Positions 1 to 11,599 are shown, numbered from the stretch's first letter. The stretch: DNA of 64,000 bases from Sthenelais limicola (GCA_942159475.1 OW804095.1:54650773-54714772); one strand, 5' to 3'. Numbers and translations are program-made. The notes: generated from the sequence alone by a model not told the origin.

Positions 1-219
1 CATACAAACTATTAATAAATAATTAATAAATAAAAAAACGTGTTGAATAGTCTCAATTTTATTTCAAGCGAATCTGTGGGTGCCCAGGGGCCAAACGTTG
101 TCCAAATGGTGGGAATGACCATTTAGATTTTGCTGGACCCTGTCAGGGTTTCCTCTGGGAAACGGAAATTACTGGAAAATAATGAATTGTACACATTGTT
201 AACAAAACATAATAGTAAA

Positions 220-715
220 TTTAACTGTCACTGATTCTTGTTGTTAAAGAAGGAAAATAAAGCTGGTGGTCCAGTAAGCAATGTAAAATGCCTATCCTCA
301 ACATAATAACGGAATTTCTTGAGGCTAAAGATTATTCCCAGAAGCCCTTTATCGGCTGTGTGGTAATTCATTTTGGCCGGCGTCAGGCCTCGTCCAACAA
401 ACCCAATTGGTCACAAGGAATGAAATTTGTTCCCCTGTGCGAGTTACTGACCCTACAGTGGTATTACTTGTGTCACTGGAGATTGTGAAATGTTTGTTAT
501 AGTCAGGAAAAGCTAAGGTGGCATCTACAAAGATTGACTTTTTATGGCGACAAATGCTCACTCACATTCATCAGATCGTACAAAGTTGACACCTTGCTTT
601 GTCTCATAATTTTGACAAAAGTTTTACAAATCCTTTATAGTATTGGGCTAATCCAACCCACCAGGTACCAGAGGAACTCCTCCATCGATGTGATCTACCT
701 GTGGAAAAAAGGTGT
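220..715 (-). pseudogene. Degenerate Ty3/Gypsy pol fragment (RT end to RNase H)
   Basis: Read on the minus strand, three frames in turn give Gypsy Pol pieces. Around 620-690 is a segment like the RT-RNase H connection (FLWYLVGW... KGFVKLLSK). Around 460-545 is the start of RNase H (LAFPDYNKHFTISSDTSN, with the expected D-x-S-N). Around 300-400 is a third frame with GLTPAKMNYHTADKGLLG and LKKFRYY, matching the usual RNase H 'NY-T--E-LL' and 'KFR-YL' blocks. Frame changes and stops between blocks show it is dead. The piece below 290 (FTLLTGPPALFSFFNNKN) may continue it. No LTR is recognised around it. The family assignment rests on motif order only. Confidence 0.6.
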
Positions 716-2819
716 AAAATAAAAGCAGGTCTGTACATTTAATCTAAAAAGTGAGCTTAACATAACACCCCAGAGTTGAAGGATGTCTCCCCCTACACAT
801 AATTAAATAAAGATATCAAAATCACTGACAAAATGTTATGTTATGTTGAATGGTTATATGTAAAGTTTAATATTAATAATAATAAGGTTGTGAAATGTCA
901 TGTAATGTAATAAAGTATGATCAAAGTTCATAACATAATCAAGGGTATAAAAATGAAATGCGGGATACATGTTGAAAAAATAATATTGTCAAATTTCGTA
1001 ACATACATTTCAACCATTCAGAGTTGGGCTGTTCATGTATGTTGAAGATAATATTTCTAAGATAATGACATAATATTTCTTCACGACTGATCAAATGTGA
1101 TCAGTTACCTCTCTGTGGGAAAACACTATATTTAGGTAGTACACTTATATTACAACATAATAACTTTGGAGGTAAATTGAAATTTGTTGAATAATCATTC
1201 AAACTTTGAAGTGAGAACCAGTATAAGATAATCAAAAATTCATGTTTCAAAACCAGATGACTGGAATATAAAATATGCTAAAGAACTTTCGAATTTAGCA
1301 TAACTCCTGTTATAATTATGACAGGAAGATTATTCAAACACCAAGAGACGGAGAGAGAGGGGGAAAGACAGACAGACAGATACACGGAAGGACAGAGAGA
1401 GAGACAGAGACAGGGACAGAGTGAGATATCCACACCAGAGCAACATGTTAAAATATAACTTTAATCATTCTGATAATATTATGTATATAATACTCGACCG
1501 TAATTACACAGCTTAATAACAACTCTAGAAGCTAAGAAAGAAGTGTGCATATAAACATTGAACGTATCATAATTATGTCTGATGTAAGGGGAGAATGCTT
1601 GGTCCCCCATCATCACCACTTTCATAGCATCATCACCACTTTCATAGCAATAAGCGCCTTCGGCACTTGAGCCCACTATCAGAAAAGGTCAAAAAGCAAA
1701 AGAAGGGTCAAGCATCATAAACAGTGGGTGTTGGCAATAGAAAACTAAATTCTCTTTAGCTGATGCTGTGAAGTTACAAAGAAGGTATAATAAAGAGAAA
1801 AATAAAGCATGGTAGTGCATATATATGACTGATATACTGTGATTGTCCTCCTTGATATAATTATTGCAGGACATTTTTACAACTACTAATATATGTGGAG
1901 CATAACATGATCGATCTATATCATATGATACAATTCCATTTCCCTGGACTCGGGCAAGATTCCTTTTATTGTCTAACAGAATTGATTTCGATTTTCCAAT
2001 TATGGTTCCCAGACTAAAACTTCCTCTTCAGGCGGAAAAGCAGACAGATTAATCGAAAGGACTTTCAGTTTCATGCAAAGAGAAGGAAAGTTATAATATA
2101 CCTCCTAGTCTGAACTAGTCTGAGGCCTTATTTTAGGATGGCATGGCTGTAAATAACTTTTGATGTGACAGATCTGTTTTGTTCGTATTCTCTGGGGGTA
2201 CTGGGGCACGTGTATACAATTATATCTATTATCATAAAGTAAATTTATAGTTTCAGCATTTGAAACGTGCATGCATGATTTGATCGATTTTGAACCTGAT
2301 ACAGCTTTGATTCAGTGTGTATACATGAAATAAATATATACAGAAATATACATACAGAAATTGTATAGAGAAAGGTAACAAAGGAGAAATAGAGGAAGAC
2401 ATTGTATAACGGAGTAGGCACATTGTATCAAATTCTTCAATTAATAATGGGTTGTATAAATAATGTAATGATTGTAAAATGTAAATTGTATCAATTTATC
2501 TTAAAGGCCTTGGACGAACTGTGATGTCCCAGAAAGTCGAAGCCTACTTCCGATAATGTAACTGTATTTAAAATGGAAATAAAAACATATCATTAATACA
2601 ATAAGATGTTAAATTCGCTGTCAACTATTCACCATGTAGTTGTCTTTGTCTATACCTTATACCTATGTTTTTTCTTCTTGAAATATAAAATCGTCGCCCC
2701 TATACATTTGAATGCCTTCCAACTGTTCACTTAATGTTGATAACCATTAGATGAGTTTGGGATCCCTGATAGACCCAAGAATTCACAACTTTGTTAAATA
2801 TGCGTGATATAATTGGTGA
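716..2819. other. AT-rich intergenic stretch, no gene recognised
   Basis: No coding segment with recognisable family features was seen. It holds a purine-rich GA/CAGA simple repeat at about 1343-1425 and an exact 20-bp tandem duplication at about 1609-1648 (unit begins catcatcacc). The rest is AT-rich unique-looking sequence with short spurious reading frames. Confidence 0.5.
1343..1425. repeat. Purine-rich GAGA/GACA simple repeat
   Basis: A run of GAGA, GACA and GGACA units on the plus strand, almost free of pyrimidines except C in CAGA. Typical low-complexity DNA. Confidence 0.7.
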
Positions 2820-2997
2820 ACGGAGCCGGATCATGATCGATCAACCGGAAGTATCGCCAGGTCGCCTAGGGTTACCGCGCGGTTTTTGAATTCGAAGTCC
2901 CGACAGAACATCGGCTGACAGCATAGGAGGCAACAGCTAGGCCAGAATCGAGAGAAAAGATTTTTTTTCTTTTGATTTCTACTTACGGTTGGTTGTC

Positions 2998-4029
2998 ATG
3001 TCCGATCAGTTGCAGTTAATTAATTGCAGCACCTGTTTATCGAAACATCTAAGGCCTAGTTGTACGTATCTGCAGACGATTAAACGCAGAAGAGAAGCTG
3101 CTTTCAACGCTGGTCGACCTACTCTTAATATCATGGAGACTTCTCGAGTTGCTAAAATTTTAGCTATGAAAGAGGCGGACTTGCCTGATCCTGTCTCTCC
3201 TGAATATCTTGAGCTGCTGGAGAAAGCTTTGGAGGTGGTTATGAAGCAAAAGAAGCACTCCGAGACAAAGGCGGAATTATCAAGGAAGATTTCTGAGGCC
3301 GAACGTGAACTTCGTAGTATGTCTATTTCGCCCGACCATAGGCAACAATGGTTGCATGGTTTCAACGCCGGCTCTCCTTGGTCTAACAGCCGTGTTGGTC
3401 CTTCCATTGCTCGTCACCTGGATTTGGGTAAGCTTAGACCTGGTTACCATCTCGACCCACCTCGCAATTATGATGAACTTTCGTTTAAAGATTTGATGTG
3501 TGGTTGTATGGGGGTCTTGAGCTACTTGTGTGAGTCGGAATCTCCCATCGACGGCTATATTCAACACCTGCAATTTATTACGTACAAGGCCCATCGTCAG
3601 GCTTTCATTGATGAGGCTATTGTTTGTTATGAGAATGCGGCCACTACCAGAGTTATCGATGGAAAAGTTCAGGATTGGTCTGGTGTTGATTCTTGGGCCG
3701 AATCGATGTTTCTTGGAGCGGAAAACACTACTGCGATTCACAACCTGACTCGTCGAGATCACCGTGTCGGCCATTTTAAGCGGAAGTCGTATCCTACCAA
3801 AAACCGGGGGCCTATGTACAACATCGATAGTTGGCCTTCGGAAGTTTGCTGGAAATGGAATGATGATACTTGCAATCGTTCCAATTGTTTTTATGAACAT
3901 GGTCGATGTGGGCTTTGTAATGGTGCCCATGAAGCCAAAGTTTGTAAGATACAACTGGATTGGGAGGCTAGTTCCATTACGACACCTGTCACTTCCGGTG
4001 AGAACCCTCCGACGACTTCCGCTATTTGA
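2998..4029 (+). CDS. Gag-like ORF1 of a DIRS-like retroelement
   Basis: The 343-residue frame is started here at ATG 2998; in-frame TTG codons lie just upstream but nothing supports them. A charged, helical middle region is followed near the C-terminus (residues about 285-320) by a Cys/His cluster, CWKWNDDTC...CFYEHGRC.LC...H, resembling the CCCH-plus-CxxC cluster in gag-like proteins of DIRS-type elements. It probably coats element RNA; this is inferred from the cluster and the position upstream of RT. The stop TGA 4027-4029 is in the same frame as the following RT ORF, so gag and pol are separated by stop codons only. A 273-codon open frame antisense to it is a shadow. Confidence 0.6.
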   Translation: MSDQLQLINCSTCLSKHLRPSCTYLQTIKRRREAAFNAGRPTLNIMETSRVAKILAMKEADLPDPVSPEYLELLEKALEVVMKQKKHSETKAELSRKISEAERELRSMSISPDHRQQWLHGFNAGSPWSNSRVGPSIARHLDLGKLRPGYHLDPPRNYDELSFKDLMCGCMGVLSYLCESESPIDGYIQHLQFITYKAHRQAFIDEAIVCYENAATTRVIDGKVQDWSGVDSWAESMFLGAENTTAIHNLTRRDHRVGHFKRKSYPTKNRGPMYNIDSWPSEVCWKWNDDTCNRSNCFYEHGRCGLCNGAHEAKVCKIQLDWEASSITTPVTSGENPPTTSAI

Positions 4030-5700
4030 CAAGATGGCGGACCCGGGCCAGTTTCTCCGACTTTGACATCTACAAATGAACCTGAGTATGTTTTGCCTCA
4101 ACCTTTTACTACCAGTTCAGTCATCGAAAATAAAGATCTTTTGTCCTTATACCTTGACGCGAAAAATGTAAATGATTCAGGTTATTTGGAAGGGGTCAGG
4201 AGACAATTTAAGCCGTCCGCCTGGGCTGATTACTTGATTAACAACAGCTTCTTCGACCCAGACTCACACTACGTGTTGGACGGTGTTTTGAATGGGTTCA
4301 AATTAGTTGATCCGGACCATGACATAGCCCCATACGAAGGTAAAAATTATCGTTCATGTTTCTTCCCCAAATCGAATGCAAAAGGCCTAGAAAAAACCTA
4401 GCTTGCTGAATTGTCTATGGGAAAACTGTCTTTCGTTGATTACAAGCCTACTTGCATTCACTCCCTTGGTGTCATTGGGAAATCGGATGGGGGTATTAGG
4501 ATGATCACCGACTGCAGTAGACCAGAAAGGCTATCAGTTAAGCATTATACTCGCCAGGTTTTCTCTTCTTTTCAATATGCAAAAGTGGATAATATTGTGA
4601 GCAACCTTCATCGTGGCGATTTCATGTGTACTATCGATTTAAAATCTGCCTATAGATCAGTACAAATCCACCCAGCTCAACGCGAATTGTTTGGCCTTTT
4701 ATGGCCTTTCAGTTCGGATAACAAGCAGTATATTTGTGACAATTTTATGTGCTTTGGCTCTCGAGTAGCCCCATTTTGTTTTACCAGAATAACGGATGCT
4801 GTGTGTTGTGTGCTCAGGAACAAGGGCCTCAAGGTAGAATCATACCTGGATGATTTTCTCATTTGGGAAAGTACGTATGAGAAGTGTTTGGAGGCCCAGA
4901 AATTAGCAATTTCTATACTTCGTGATCTGGGCTTCTACATCAGTTGGCATAAAGTCTCTTCTCCATCTCAACTCTGTGTTTATTTAGGATTGGAGATTGA
5001 CTCAGTGAACTGCCAGCTTCGCCTTCCAGAATCAAAAATCAAAAAGCTCCTAGGTGAGATTGATTTTTTCAAGGATCGCAATTGGATCACCCTCAAACAA
5101 ATAAGAAGATTAGCTGGGATTCTTAGCCACTGTGCTAAAGTAGTAAAAGGTGGCAGGGTCTACAGTAGGGGAGTGATTAATGAACTTACCAATATGATGA
5201 GAGTTAATATTCGTCGTGCTAGAATCACCCCCTCCCTCAGAGCTGACATTGATTGGTGGGCAGATTCCATTGATACTTTCAACGGCTCTTATGACTTTTC
5301 ACATGTATGCATTGATAATCTGTTTCATCTTGATGTCCATTTTACAGAAGATAGATTTGTCTGGTCGTCACCTACTGATAGCCTGTCTGGAAGCTTCATA
5401 TTCAAGGAGGATCTCGCTTCCCCAATGGTTATCGAGGAGATTGTATCGATTCCTGCTGATGTTGGGAATAAAAAGCTTGTCCTGGAATTGACCCTGGTGA
5501 AAGATATTTTGATGAGATGGGGGCATAGTTGTGCTGATGGTAATTTGCACATCACAGGGCTTTCATGTAGATCTAGAGATGCTTTATCGACTGGTAAATC
5601 TCAGCTACCTCTGGAGATTGCCTTGCTGTCCGACATTTTTTGGCTGACCATTAAATTTAATATTCATGTCTTTCCGAACTGTGTCTACAGGTGTGCTTGA
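4030..5700 (+). pseudogene. DIRS-like reverse transcriptase/RNase H ORF with one in-frame TAG
   Basis: One frame, continuous with the gag-like ORF after its TGA, interrupted only by TAG 4399-4401. RT blocks are clear: KSDGGIRMITDCSRP, then TIDLKSAYRSVQIHP (motif A), CFGSRVAPFCFTRI, and SYLDDFLIW with the catalytic YLDD at 4843-4854. A thumb and a DIRS-type RNase H-like region follow (LRADIDWWADSID..., then LVLELTLVKDILMRW). The enzyme would copy element RNA to cDNA. RT similarity plus the overlapping tyrosine-recombinase start supports the DIRS/Ngaro group over LTR elements. It is called a pseudogene because of the TAG and the truncated recombinase, although readthrough of the stop is possible. 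Confidence 0.75.
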
Positions 5701-5797
5701 CAACGAGGTGGAAGTCATCAAGAACATGGCCCTGGCTGAGTCTTCACGTTCCACTAGATCCAGTCAATGGAGGAAGTATGATAAACCCTTCGTTTGA
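5699..5797 (+). pseudogene. Truncated tyrosine recombinase start (DIRS-like element)
   Basis: Overlapping the RT ORF stop, another frame opens as DNEVEVIKNMALAESSRS and continues STRSSQWRKYDKPF before TGA at 5795-5797. The 'ALA-STR-SQW-KY--F' pattern is how the N-terminal SAM-like part of tyrosine recombinases in DIRS/Ngaro elements begins. Only about 32 residues remain; the catalytic R-H-R-Y residues are absent, because non-LTR retrotransposon sequence starts at once. The fragment explains why this DIRS-like copy cannot integrate by itself. Confidence 0.6.
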
Positions 5798-6825
5798 TAT
5801 ATGGTAAAACATATTACAGCGAGGGTATTTTTAATATGCATGTAAGATGTAAATTATTACCTCTAGCCATAAGGCGTGAGCTACGAGCCCTGAATCTATT
5901 AAAGATGACAGGTACCTTTACAAATACAAATCCTGGATACTTACTTAGAAACGGATTCCAGAGAAAGATAAATGCAATTAGATGGAAAAAACATAGACTA
6001 AAAAGAAGCATGCTGGGAAGATTAACTGGTTCTTGGAACCGTTTGCCAGAGAAAATCAGGATAATTGATGATAACAAGACCTTTAAAAACACTCTTAAAA
6101 AACTTCATTTTGAGGGCTTTATTAACTCTGGTAGAGTAGAAATGTAGAAAACTTATTAATGCCATAACAACTATGTTTGGCAATGATATCTATTCTCTCA
6201 CTGTGGAACCTGGATTGACTGTTTACACTTATTCACACCTCTTCTCTTTTTTGTTGCATGCTTGTGAGAGTCTGAGTGATTTTCCTCATACCTGTGTATA
6301 AGACTTCCACATATGTGCATTAATATTTGACCTGATCGCTTTGTTGTTTACTAGTTCAACCTTATAATCTGAATGAAAGTACAAGTACTGATAATATATT
6401 TTTTTCTTTTTGACATAAATATGTAATACCCTACGGATTTCTGAAAGAGCACATCGCTATACCTATGTTTTTAACAAATGATTTTATTCTTGTCATACTA
6501 TTACTGTCTAGGTGTAAACCTGCAGCACTTTTGTTCGTATGATATTCAATGTATGCTCAAATGAAAATTTGAAGGCTTTTCTTATCTTGTCTATGTAGAT
6601 CCTGTAATTTGATTAACTTAATTAACTATGCCTCTCTATGTGACGTATCATTTATAATACCTTGATTGTCTCTTATATAAATAATAACTTCCACACTGTC
6701 ATCTCTTGGAATATGTTCTAAAATACTGCAATAATTTTTTGTAACATCAGGCAATTCTGAGAATAGCATCTTCAATGTAACGTCTGTAGTCCTGAATAAA
6801 AATATTTTTTCAAATCAAATCAATA
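5794..6825 (+). mobile_element. 5'-truncated non-LTR retrotransposon, 3' end with tail
   Basis: The frame 5794-6147 (117 codons) matches the C-terminal end of non-LTR reverse transcriptases: a segment beginning RCKLLPLAIRRELRALNLLK, then the near-universal ending SWNRLPEKIR with FKNTLKKLHFEGF. About 650 bp of AT-rich 3' UTR follows, ending in AATAAAAATA and a short TCAAA-type tail at about 6793-6825. Everything upstream of the RT C-terminus is missing, as in typical 5'-truncated insertions. It abuts the interrupted DIRS-like recombinase at about 5794, so it probably inserted there, or the two were joined by deletion. Clade (CR1/L2-like or other) cannot be settled by eye. Confidence 0.65.
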
Positions 6826-6838
6826 TATATGCCTATAT

Positions 6839-7219
6839 AGGGGTCGTTTTCGACCCATGCAAGATGCTTTTTAGATAAGCATTATTATATTGAAATCAAA
6901 TCAAATATGTAATGACTATGAGATGTGTGGGAAGTTTAGCCTCTCTACATTGCATAACTAGTGTTGCTATTGACAACGGGCTATTTTAGTTCACGTGACC
7001 ATCACTGCTGTCTGCTTGCAACAAGAGAAGGGTGTCTAAGCAGAAAAGATGATTAAAGATGATTAAATATTGCATTATACTAGGTAATTTTAGGGGAAAA
7101 AATACATAGAATGGACTACCCAATACCTCAGGCATCCATTTTCACACTTAAACTAGAATTATCAAAATTTGATACAGAAATAATTAAGCTTGTCTAAGGT
7201 TGGGTCAAAAACGACCCCT
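6839..7219. mobile_element. Short non-autonomous element with 19-bp terminal inverted repeats
   Basis: The left end AGGGGTCGTTTTCGACCCA (6839-6857) and right end TGGGTCAAAAACGACCCCT (7201-7219) are inverted repeats with one mismatch. Each terminus is itself partly palindromic. The 381-bp body has no coding capacity. A MITE of a cut-and-paste transposon is the simplest reading; superfamily and target duplication are unclear. Confidence 0.6.
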
Positions 7220-7603
7220 CTGGGCGTCTCCATCTCAGTATTGAGAGGGGTCGACTACCCAATGGTCAGTCTGCATCTGCCAATCAAGGTGCAGGTAATT
7301 AGCATTATCCTAATTACCCTGCATATATAATGTAACCAGCCTACCTACCTTCTTCAGTTACCTGCCGTATCTTTAAACTACAATTACTTTGTTACCTTTT
7401 ATGTTACACCAAGCGTAACAGTGAGCATTCGATTTTCTATCTACCGTAACTTTTTAGTAACACTTGCTGTATAGTATAGTATAGTATAGGGCCTATAGAA
7501 AATCAAAATTATATGTGGAAAGAATTACATAGGAAGAGTCTTATAATCACTATTATTACATCGGGATACATCTTAAACCGTTTACTCTCAACAATTAATT
7601 CTC
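7220..7603. other. Intergenic, no gene seen
   Basis: AT-rich sequence with a short TATAG pentamer run near 7472-7489. It lies between the inverted-repeat element and the left LTR of the BEL/Pao-like element. Confidence 0.5.
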
Positions 7604-8104
7604 TGTAGTGTCTGCTATTGAAGGTGATCGTATTTATAGCAATAATGACACTTAGTAGTGAATTGTGGTTCCTGCTAATTAGTACCGCACTAACTAACGA
7701 ACATATCACTAACTCAGGTTCTTGGTCCTTGCCAGCTTTCCATCTTTATTCCAACAAGCATCAACATTCCAACACCTCAGGAGGTCAGTACTGCAAACTG
7801 AACCTGTCCTAACTAGCCTCACAGGGACTAGTGTATAAAATACATACACCACACATAGGGTGTCACATCACAATATACATGTTATACAGAGAATACAGGG
7901 TACATATCACAATAGACAATACAGTAGTAATCACACATACAAGACTGCAGTGCATAAGAGTGACCTCTTGCGGTCTATATATACAGCACTGTCCTGGAAA
8001 CCCCAGTGGAATATACAGTCACTACACCTGGTGCCTATATAGGGAAGGAGTTGTAGAGAATGAGTACCAAGGCCAGTCAGCATGACTAAATCCCAGACAC
8101 CACA
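7604..8104 (-). repeat. 3' LTR of the BEL/Pao-like element (501 bp)
   Basis: On the plus strand it begins TGTAGTGTCTGC and ends CAGACACCACA, so the LTR ends are imperfect inverted repeats with TG...CA termini. It sits next to the polypurine tract. The first 26 bp recur at 10433. Confidence 0.6.
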
Positions 8105-9166
8105 ATACTCCCCTCCCTCATTTTTAAAGGAGAGAACAACCGCACAATGCACAAAGTGACATAACAATAAGGTTGAACAGTAGTATGGCAGTAAAGTAGA
8201 CAGTAAAAATAGACAGTACAAACAGGAATCCATGCTGGAAAAATGTATATAAAAACATTGACATAATCACACAATGCACATACATAATACACGGTTGAGA
8301 AGAATTTCTCAAAATAATCAAAGGTGATAATATATGGTGAAAACATACAACATACGTGTTTGATGAGTTTGCTTGATGTAGCCTTAATAAAGACTTTTTG
8401 TAACAAAGCACAAAGAAAGTATGCGCACCAGTCCGTGTAAATTAAGTCATACAAAGTCCAGCAACATCCAGTTGATATGCAATGAAGTTGTAGTAGCACA
8501 CTGTCTATTGAAGAATCCATGAAACTAGAAGTATCCATGATATTGAAGTACTGAAGAAGTATACTGTCCCATTACAGTTCAAGAAGAGATAAAACATCCA
8601 CCATCATATATATATAGGGGTGCAGGAACAAGGACCAAGGCTGCATCTGTCCGGGCTGTCAACCGGCGTAGCTAGCCGCTGGGATACTAGCGCTCCCACG
8701 CCGCCGTCCGGATACCCGGCTTACTTCTCTCACCTTCTTATTACAGCATCTTGCTCCACATAGAGAGCCAATTTTCTCCACACCATTCAGGGGCTGAAAA
8801 ACATCTTGCTGAAAGACATAAGTGATCTCAATTCCTGCATGACATTTACAATAGCAACACATATACAATAGCAACACATTTGACATGCAAGAGTCCACTT
8901 TAGCAAGAGACATTGCCACCTATTTACCAACGCCTTATGTCCCCGAGCAGAACATATTCACTTAAAAAAAAAAAAACCATGCAAATAATACCCTGGAAGG
9001 AAACCATTCAAAACTGGTTCTCCCTACTTCATTTCCCAATAGGTCTGGCAGCCCGAGGAGACCAACTGGCCAGCTAGTTCACTTCCAGAGTAAAATTAAC
9101 AAAGTTAACCAATATAGGGCTTCTAAGAATACCAATGTAACCTAGCCTTCCACCATGGCTCCATGC

Positions 9167-9834
9167 CTAGGCCACTTTTAGCAACAATACTTCTCGTTGT
9201 GTCATTTTTTGTTTACCTGCACCATATCCACCATTATCCCCATAGCCATACCTGTCCGGAGGTTTTACTGCTGCTCTGTAATAAATTACATGATTACCAC
9301 TCGCCCATTCCATACACAACAAATCATCATTAACTACTAACAGAGACAGAATTGGACTGTAAAAACAGAACTCATCCACCTCCGCAAGCAGTGACATCTT
9401 ATCAGGAGAAGGAACCATGTTCCAACTATTTCCAACATCTTCCTTATTCATAGCAACAAAGTTCATCACCTTAAATTCAATACAGATCACTAGACCACTC
9501 AGCAATTCTAGGTAGCGGGAACAAATCCTTTTTGGTCACCAGATTCAATGGCAGGTAATCCTTCATTTGGTCACTGAACTGCGATCAGAATCCAATACTA
9601 TCATTTCCAATGGGAAACTATTGCGGAGGCAACGGTACCTCCGGTCCTAGCTTCCACGTTCAAACAGCCATACTCAACCCGGCTAAAGCCCGGCTGATTA
9701 TGAAGATCCGGTAGGAGTGTGCAGAGGCAACATCCTAGTCGCCAGCAACTACAACTGCCAACTACACAACATCCTAACTCAGATTTATCCGATTCAAAGA
9801 ATACATCTTCACCGGTCGGTCTAAATCCACACAA
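9167..9834 (-). CDS. Two unrecognised small frames inside the BEL/Pao-like element
   Basis: Two minus-strand frames lie in the middle of the element: 9601-9834 (77 codons, Cys-rich around CCVVGSCSCWRLGCCLC) and 9167-9505 (112 codons, with a Gly/Tyr-rich stretch RYGYGDNGGYGAGKQK). Neither resembles Gag, protease, RT or integrase to my reading, and they are not joined in one frame. They could be remnants of a diverged Gag or of captured sequence, or chance frames. Confidence 0.2.
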
Positions 9835-10482
9835 CTACACTGGCGAAAGCATCTAGAAAGATAACTTCATATCCATTGCAATTAAGGGATCCACTTTGCA
9901 AATTCCGACATAATGCTCACCTGCCTCAAGGGTGAATTCACCGGACCAATCTGAGTAACACCTGTGCATTAGGACAAAAATCCATGCAAAGTATACCAGC
10001 TTCTCCACATACCACCTTCAATCACATAGGTGAGAGCATACCAAGCTCCACCTAATCCCGGAGCCATATGTACACAACCATGTGTGACCACGTCAAGCAC
10101 TGTGCCAGCTTAACATGTTACCCAGCACGGTATCAGGCAATGTTTTACTGACATCTCAGCACAACCAGTCAATGAGAGCCACAATACTCCAACAATTGGC
10201 CAGTGACATTGACAAAAGTCACATCCGCATATATTCGGTCTGCAATTACAACAGGGGCTACCAAACTTATAACAAAACCTCGAAGATCACAGGCCATATC
10301 CTTACTTGCCTTGCTCGCCAAAATCTGCCCCGGCAAGCAAGCATGCTTTGGTACACCAAGGTGTACACTGCCACAAAACATGATAACCTATCCGACATTC
10401 CTTCATGACCGATGCTGGTCACGGCACCAAATTGTAGTGTCTGCTATTGAAGGTGATCAAAAAAACTCATTCCTCTCTCACT

Positions 10483-10572
10483 CTCACTTCCGCTCACTCC
10501 CCCCCCCCCCCGCCCCCGCCAACTCTCCTCCCTCTCTCTTCTCTCTCCTCTCTCTCACTCTCTCTCTCTCCT
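10483..10572. repeat. C-run and CT-rich microsatellite
   Basis: A C-run of about a dozen bases is followed by CTCTCT-type repeats. It interrupts the 5' LTR remnant of the BEL/Pao-like element. Confidence 0.8.
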
Positions 10573-11377
10573 ATATACAATGTGCATGCATATATAGAAC
10601 GTAAATATGCACTGGGCATGTTCTCCCCCAGTGATAGCTACCAGAGAATGGTGGAAGTCGTTGATGATGTTTCTTATAGTTGAATGAATTAACATGGCTA
10701 TGTATATGTCAGGTAGATCTTGGACGTACATATAACATAATTATGTGTACGTCCATGTAACATTTAACATGGTAAAGAGGAGCATGTAGAAGGTTCTAGC
10801 CACTATGCAATGTTTAGTACAATGACCCATAAGGGATCCATATCATAGTTAGATGTAATGCCAACATAATATATACAAAGAACTATAATATCAATTTGAC
10901 TGCATGAAACAATGCTGAACTGCAAGCTGATTGTACAATATGTGATGCGTTATAGAAAAATGAGCCAAAAGTCGCAAAAATGAAATTTCCAAAGTGATTT
11001 ATTTACAAGATCTCTTTGTTGGAATGTTGTTATCATTTGTGGGGGGCTTAGTGCTTTAAGTCATATAAATTTATGTACCAAATTTTAAGACAGTGTATTA
11101 AAAATGTCATTGCATTCAAAGATCATCCTGTGCAGTACATTTACTTACTTTACTGGTAATTGCCCACCCAGAAATATTGCAAACTTTTTTCAAACATAAA
11201 TATATCAAACATGAAATATAGAAATACTTCTTAGATGTCCTTCATGTTTACCATCATTGGAATCCGCTTGATCTCATCTTTTCAAATATGAAGAGACCTC
11301 AAAATCCGTTTTTGCTACTTGTGATCGACTCATTCTCCTGTAACACATCACGTATTTACTGCTGTCAGGAAACCATC
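10573..11377. other. Intergenic, nothing recognised
   Basis: AT-rich sequence without recognisable coding, RNA or repeat features, between the BEL-like element and the minisatellites. Confidence 0.5.
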
Positions 11378-11595
11378 ATGAGTACTAAAGTGATTGAACA
11401 TGAGTAATAACTTGATTGACCATGGATTGATCATGAGTAGTAAAGTGATTCATCATGAGTACTAAAGTGATTGAACAAGAGTACTAAAGTGATTGAACAT
11501 GTCTACTAAAGTGATTGAACATGAGTACTAAAGTGATTGATCATGAATAGCCTACTAAAGTGATTGACCATGAGTACTAATGTGATCATGAATGT
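11378..11595. repeat. 22-bp minisatellite
   Basis: Roughly nine imperfect copies of a unit like ATGAGTACTAAAGTGATTGA plus a 2-base spacer. Variation is mostly at the ATGAGT part. Confidence 0.8.
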
Positions 11596-11599
11596 TAAA

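Larger units (their letters stand above)
2820..5797 (+). mobile_element. 3'-truncated DIRS-like (YR) retroelement
   Basis: Order is gag-like Cys/His protein, RT/RNase H, and the first part of a tyrosine recombinase, all plus strand. This order is characteristic of tyrosine-recombinase retroelements. The left boundary is uncertain: a GC-richer leader starts near 2820. The right end is cut by a non-LTR element. No inverted or split terminal repeats could be identified. Confidence 0.6.
7604..10458 (-). mobile_element. Short, probably non-autonomous BEL/Pao-like LTR retrotransposon
   Basis: On the minus strand the element runs from a right-hand 5' LTR remnant (10433-10458) to a left-hand 3' LTR (7604-8104). 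The LTR junction is followed by TTTGGTGCCGTGACC (10418-10432, minus), a primer-binding sequence of the kind found in BEL/Pao elements. A polypurine tract (AAAAATGAGGGAGGGGAG, about 8106-8123 minus) precedes the 3' LTR. Only about 2.3 kb lies inside, far shorter than an autonomous BEL element, and no protease, RT or integrase motif was recognised. The 5' LTR keeps only 26 bp identical to the other LTR before running into CT/C-rich simple sequence. Confidence 0.6.

Noticed and set aside
3280..4101. 273-codon open frame on the minus strand across the DIRS-like gag
   Set aside because: It is antisense to the ORF with a Cys/His cluster, shows no family motif, and its openness follows from the codon use of the plus-strand gene.
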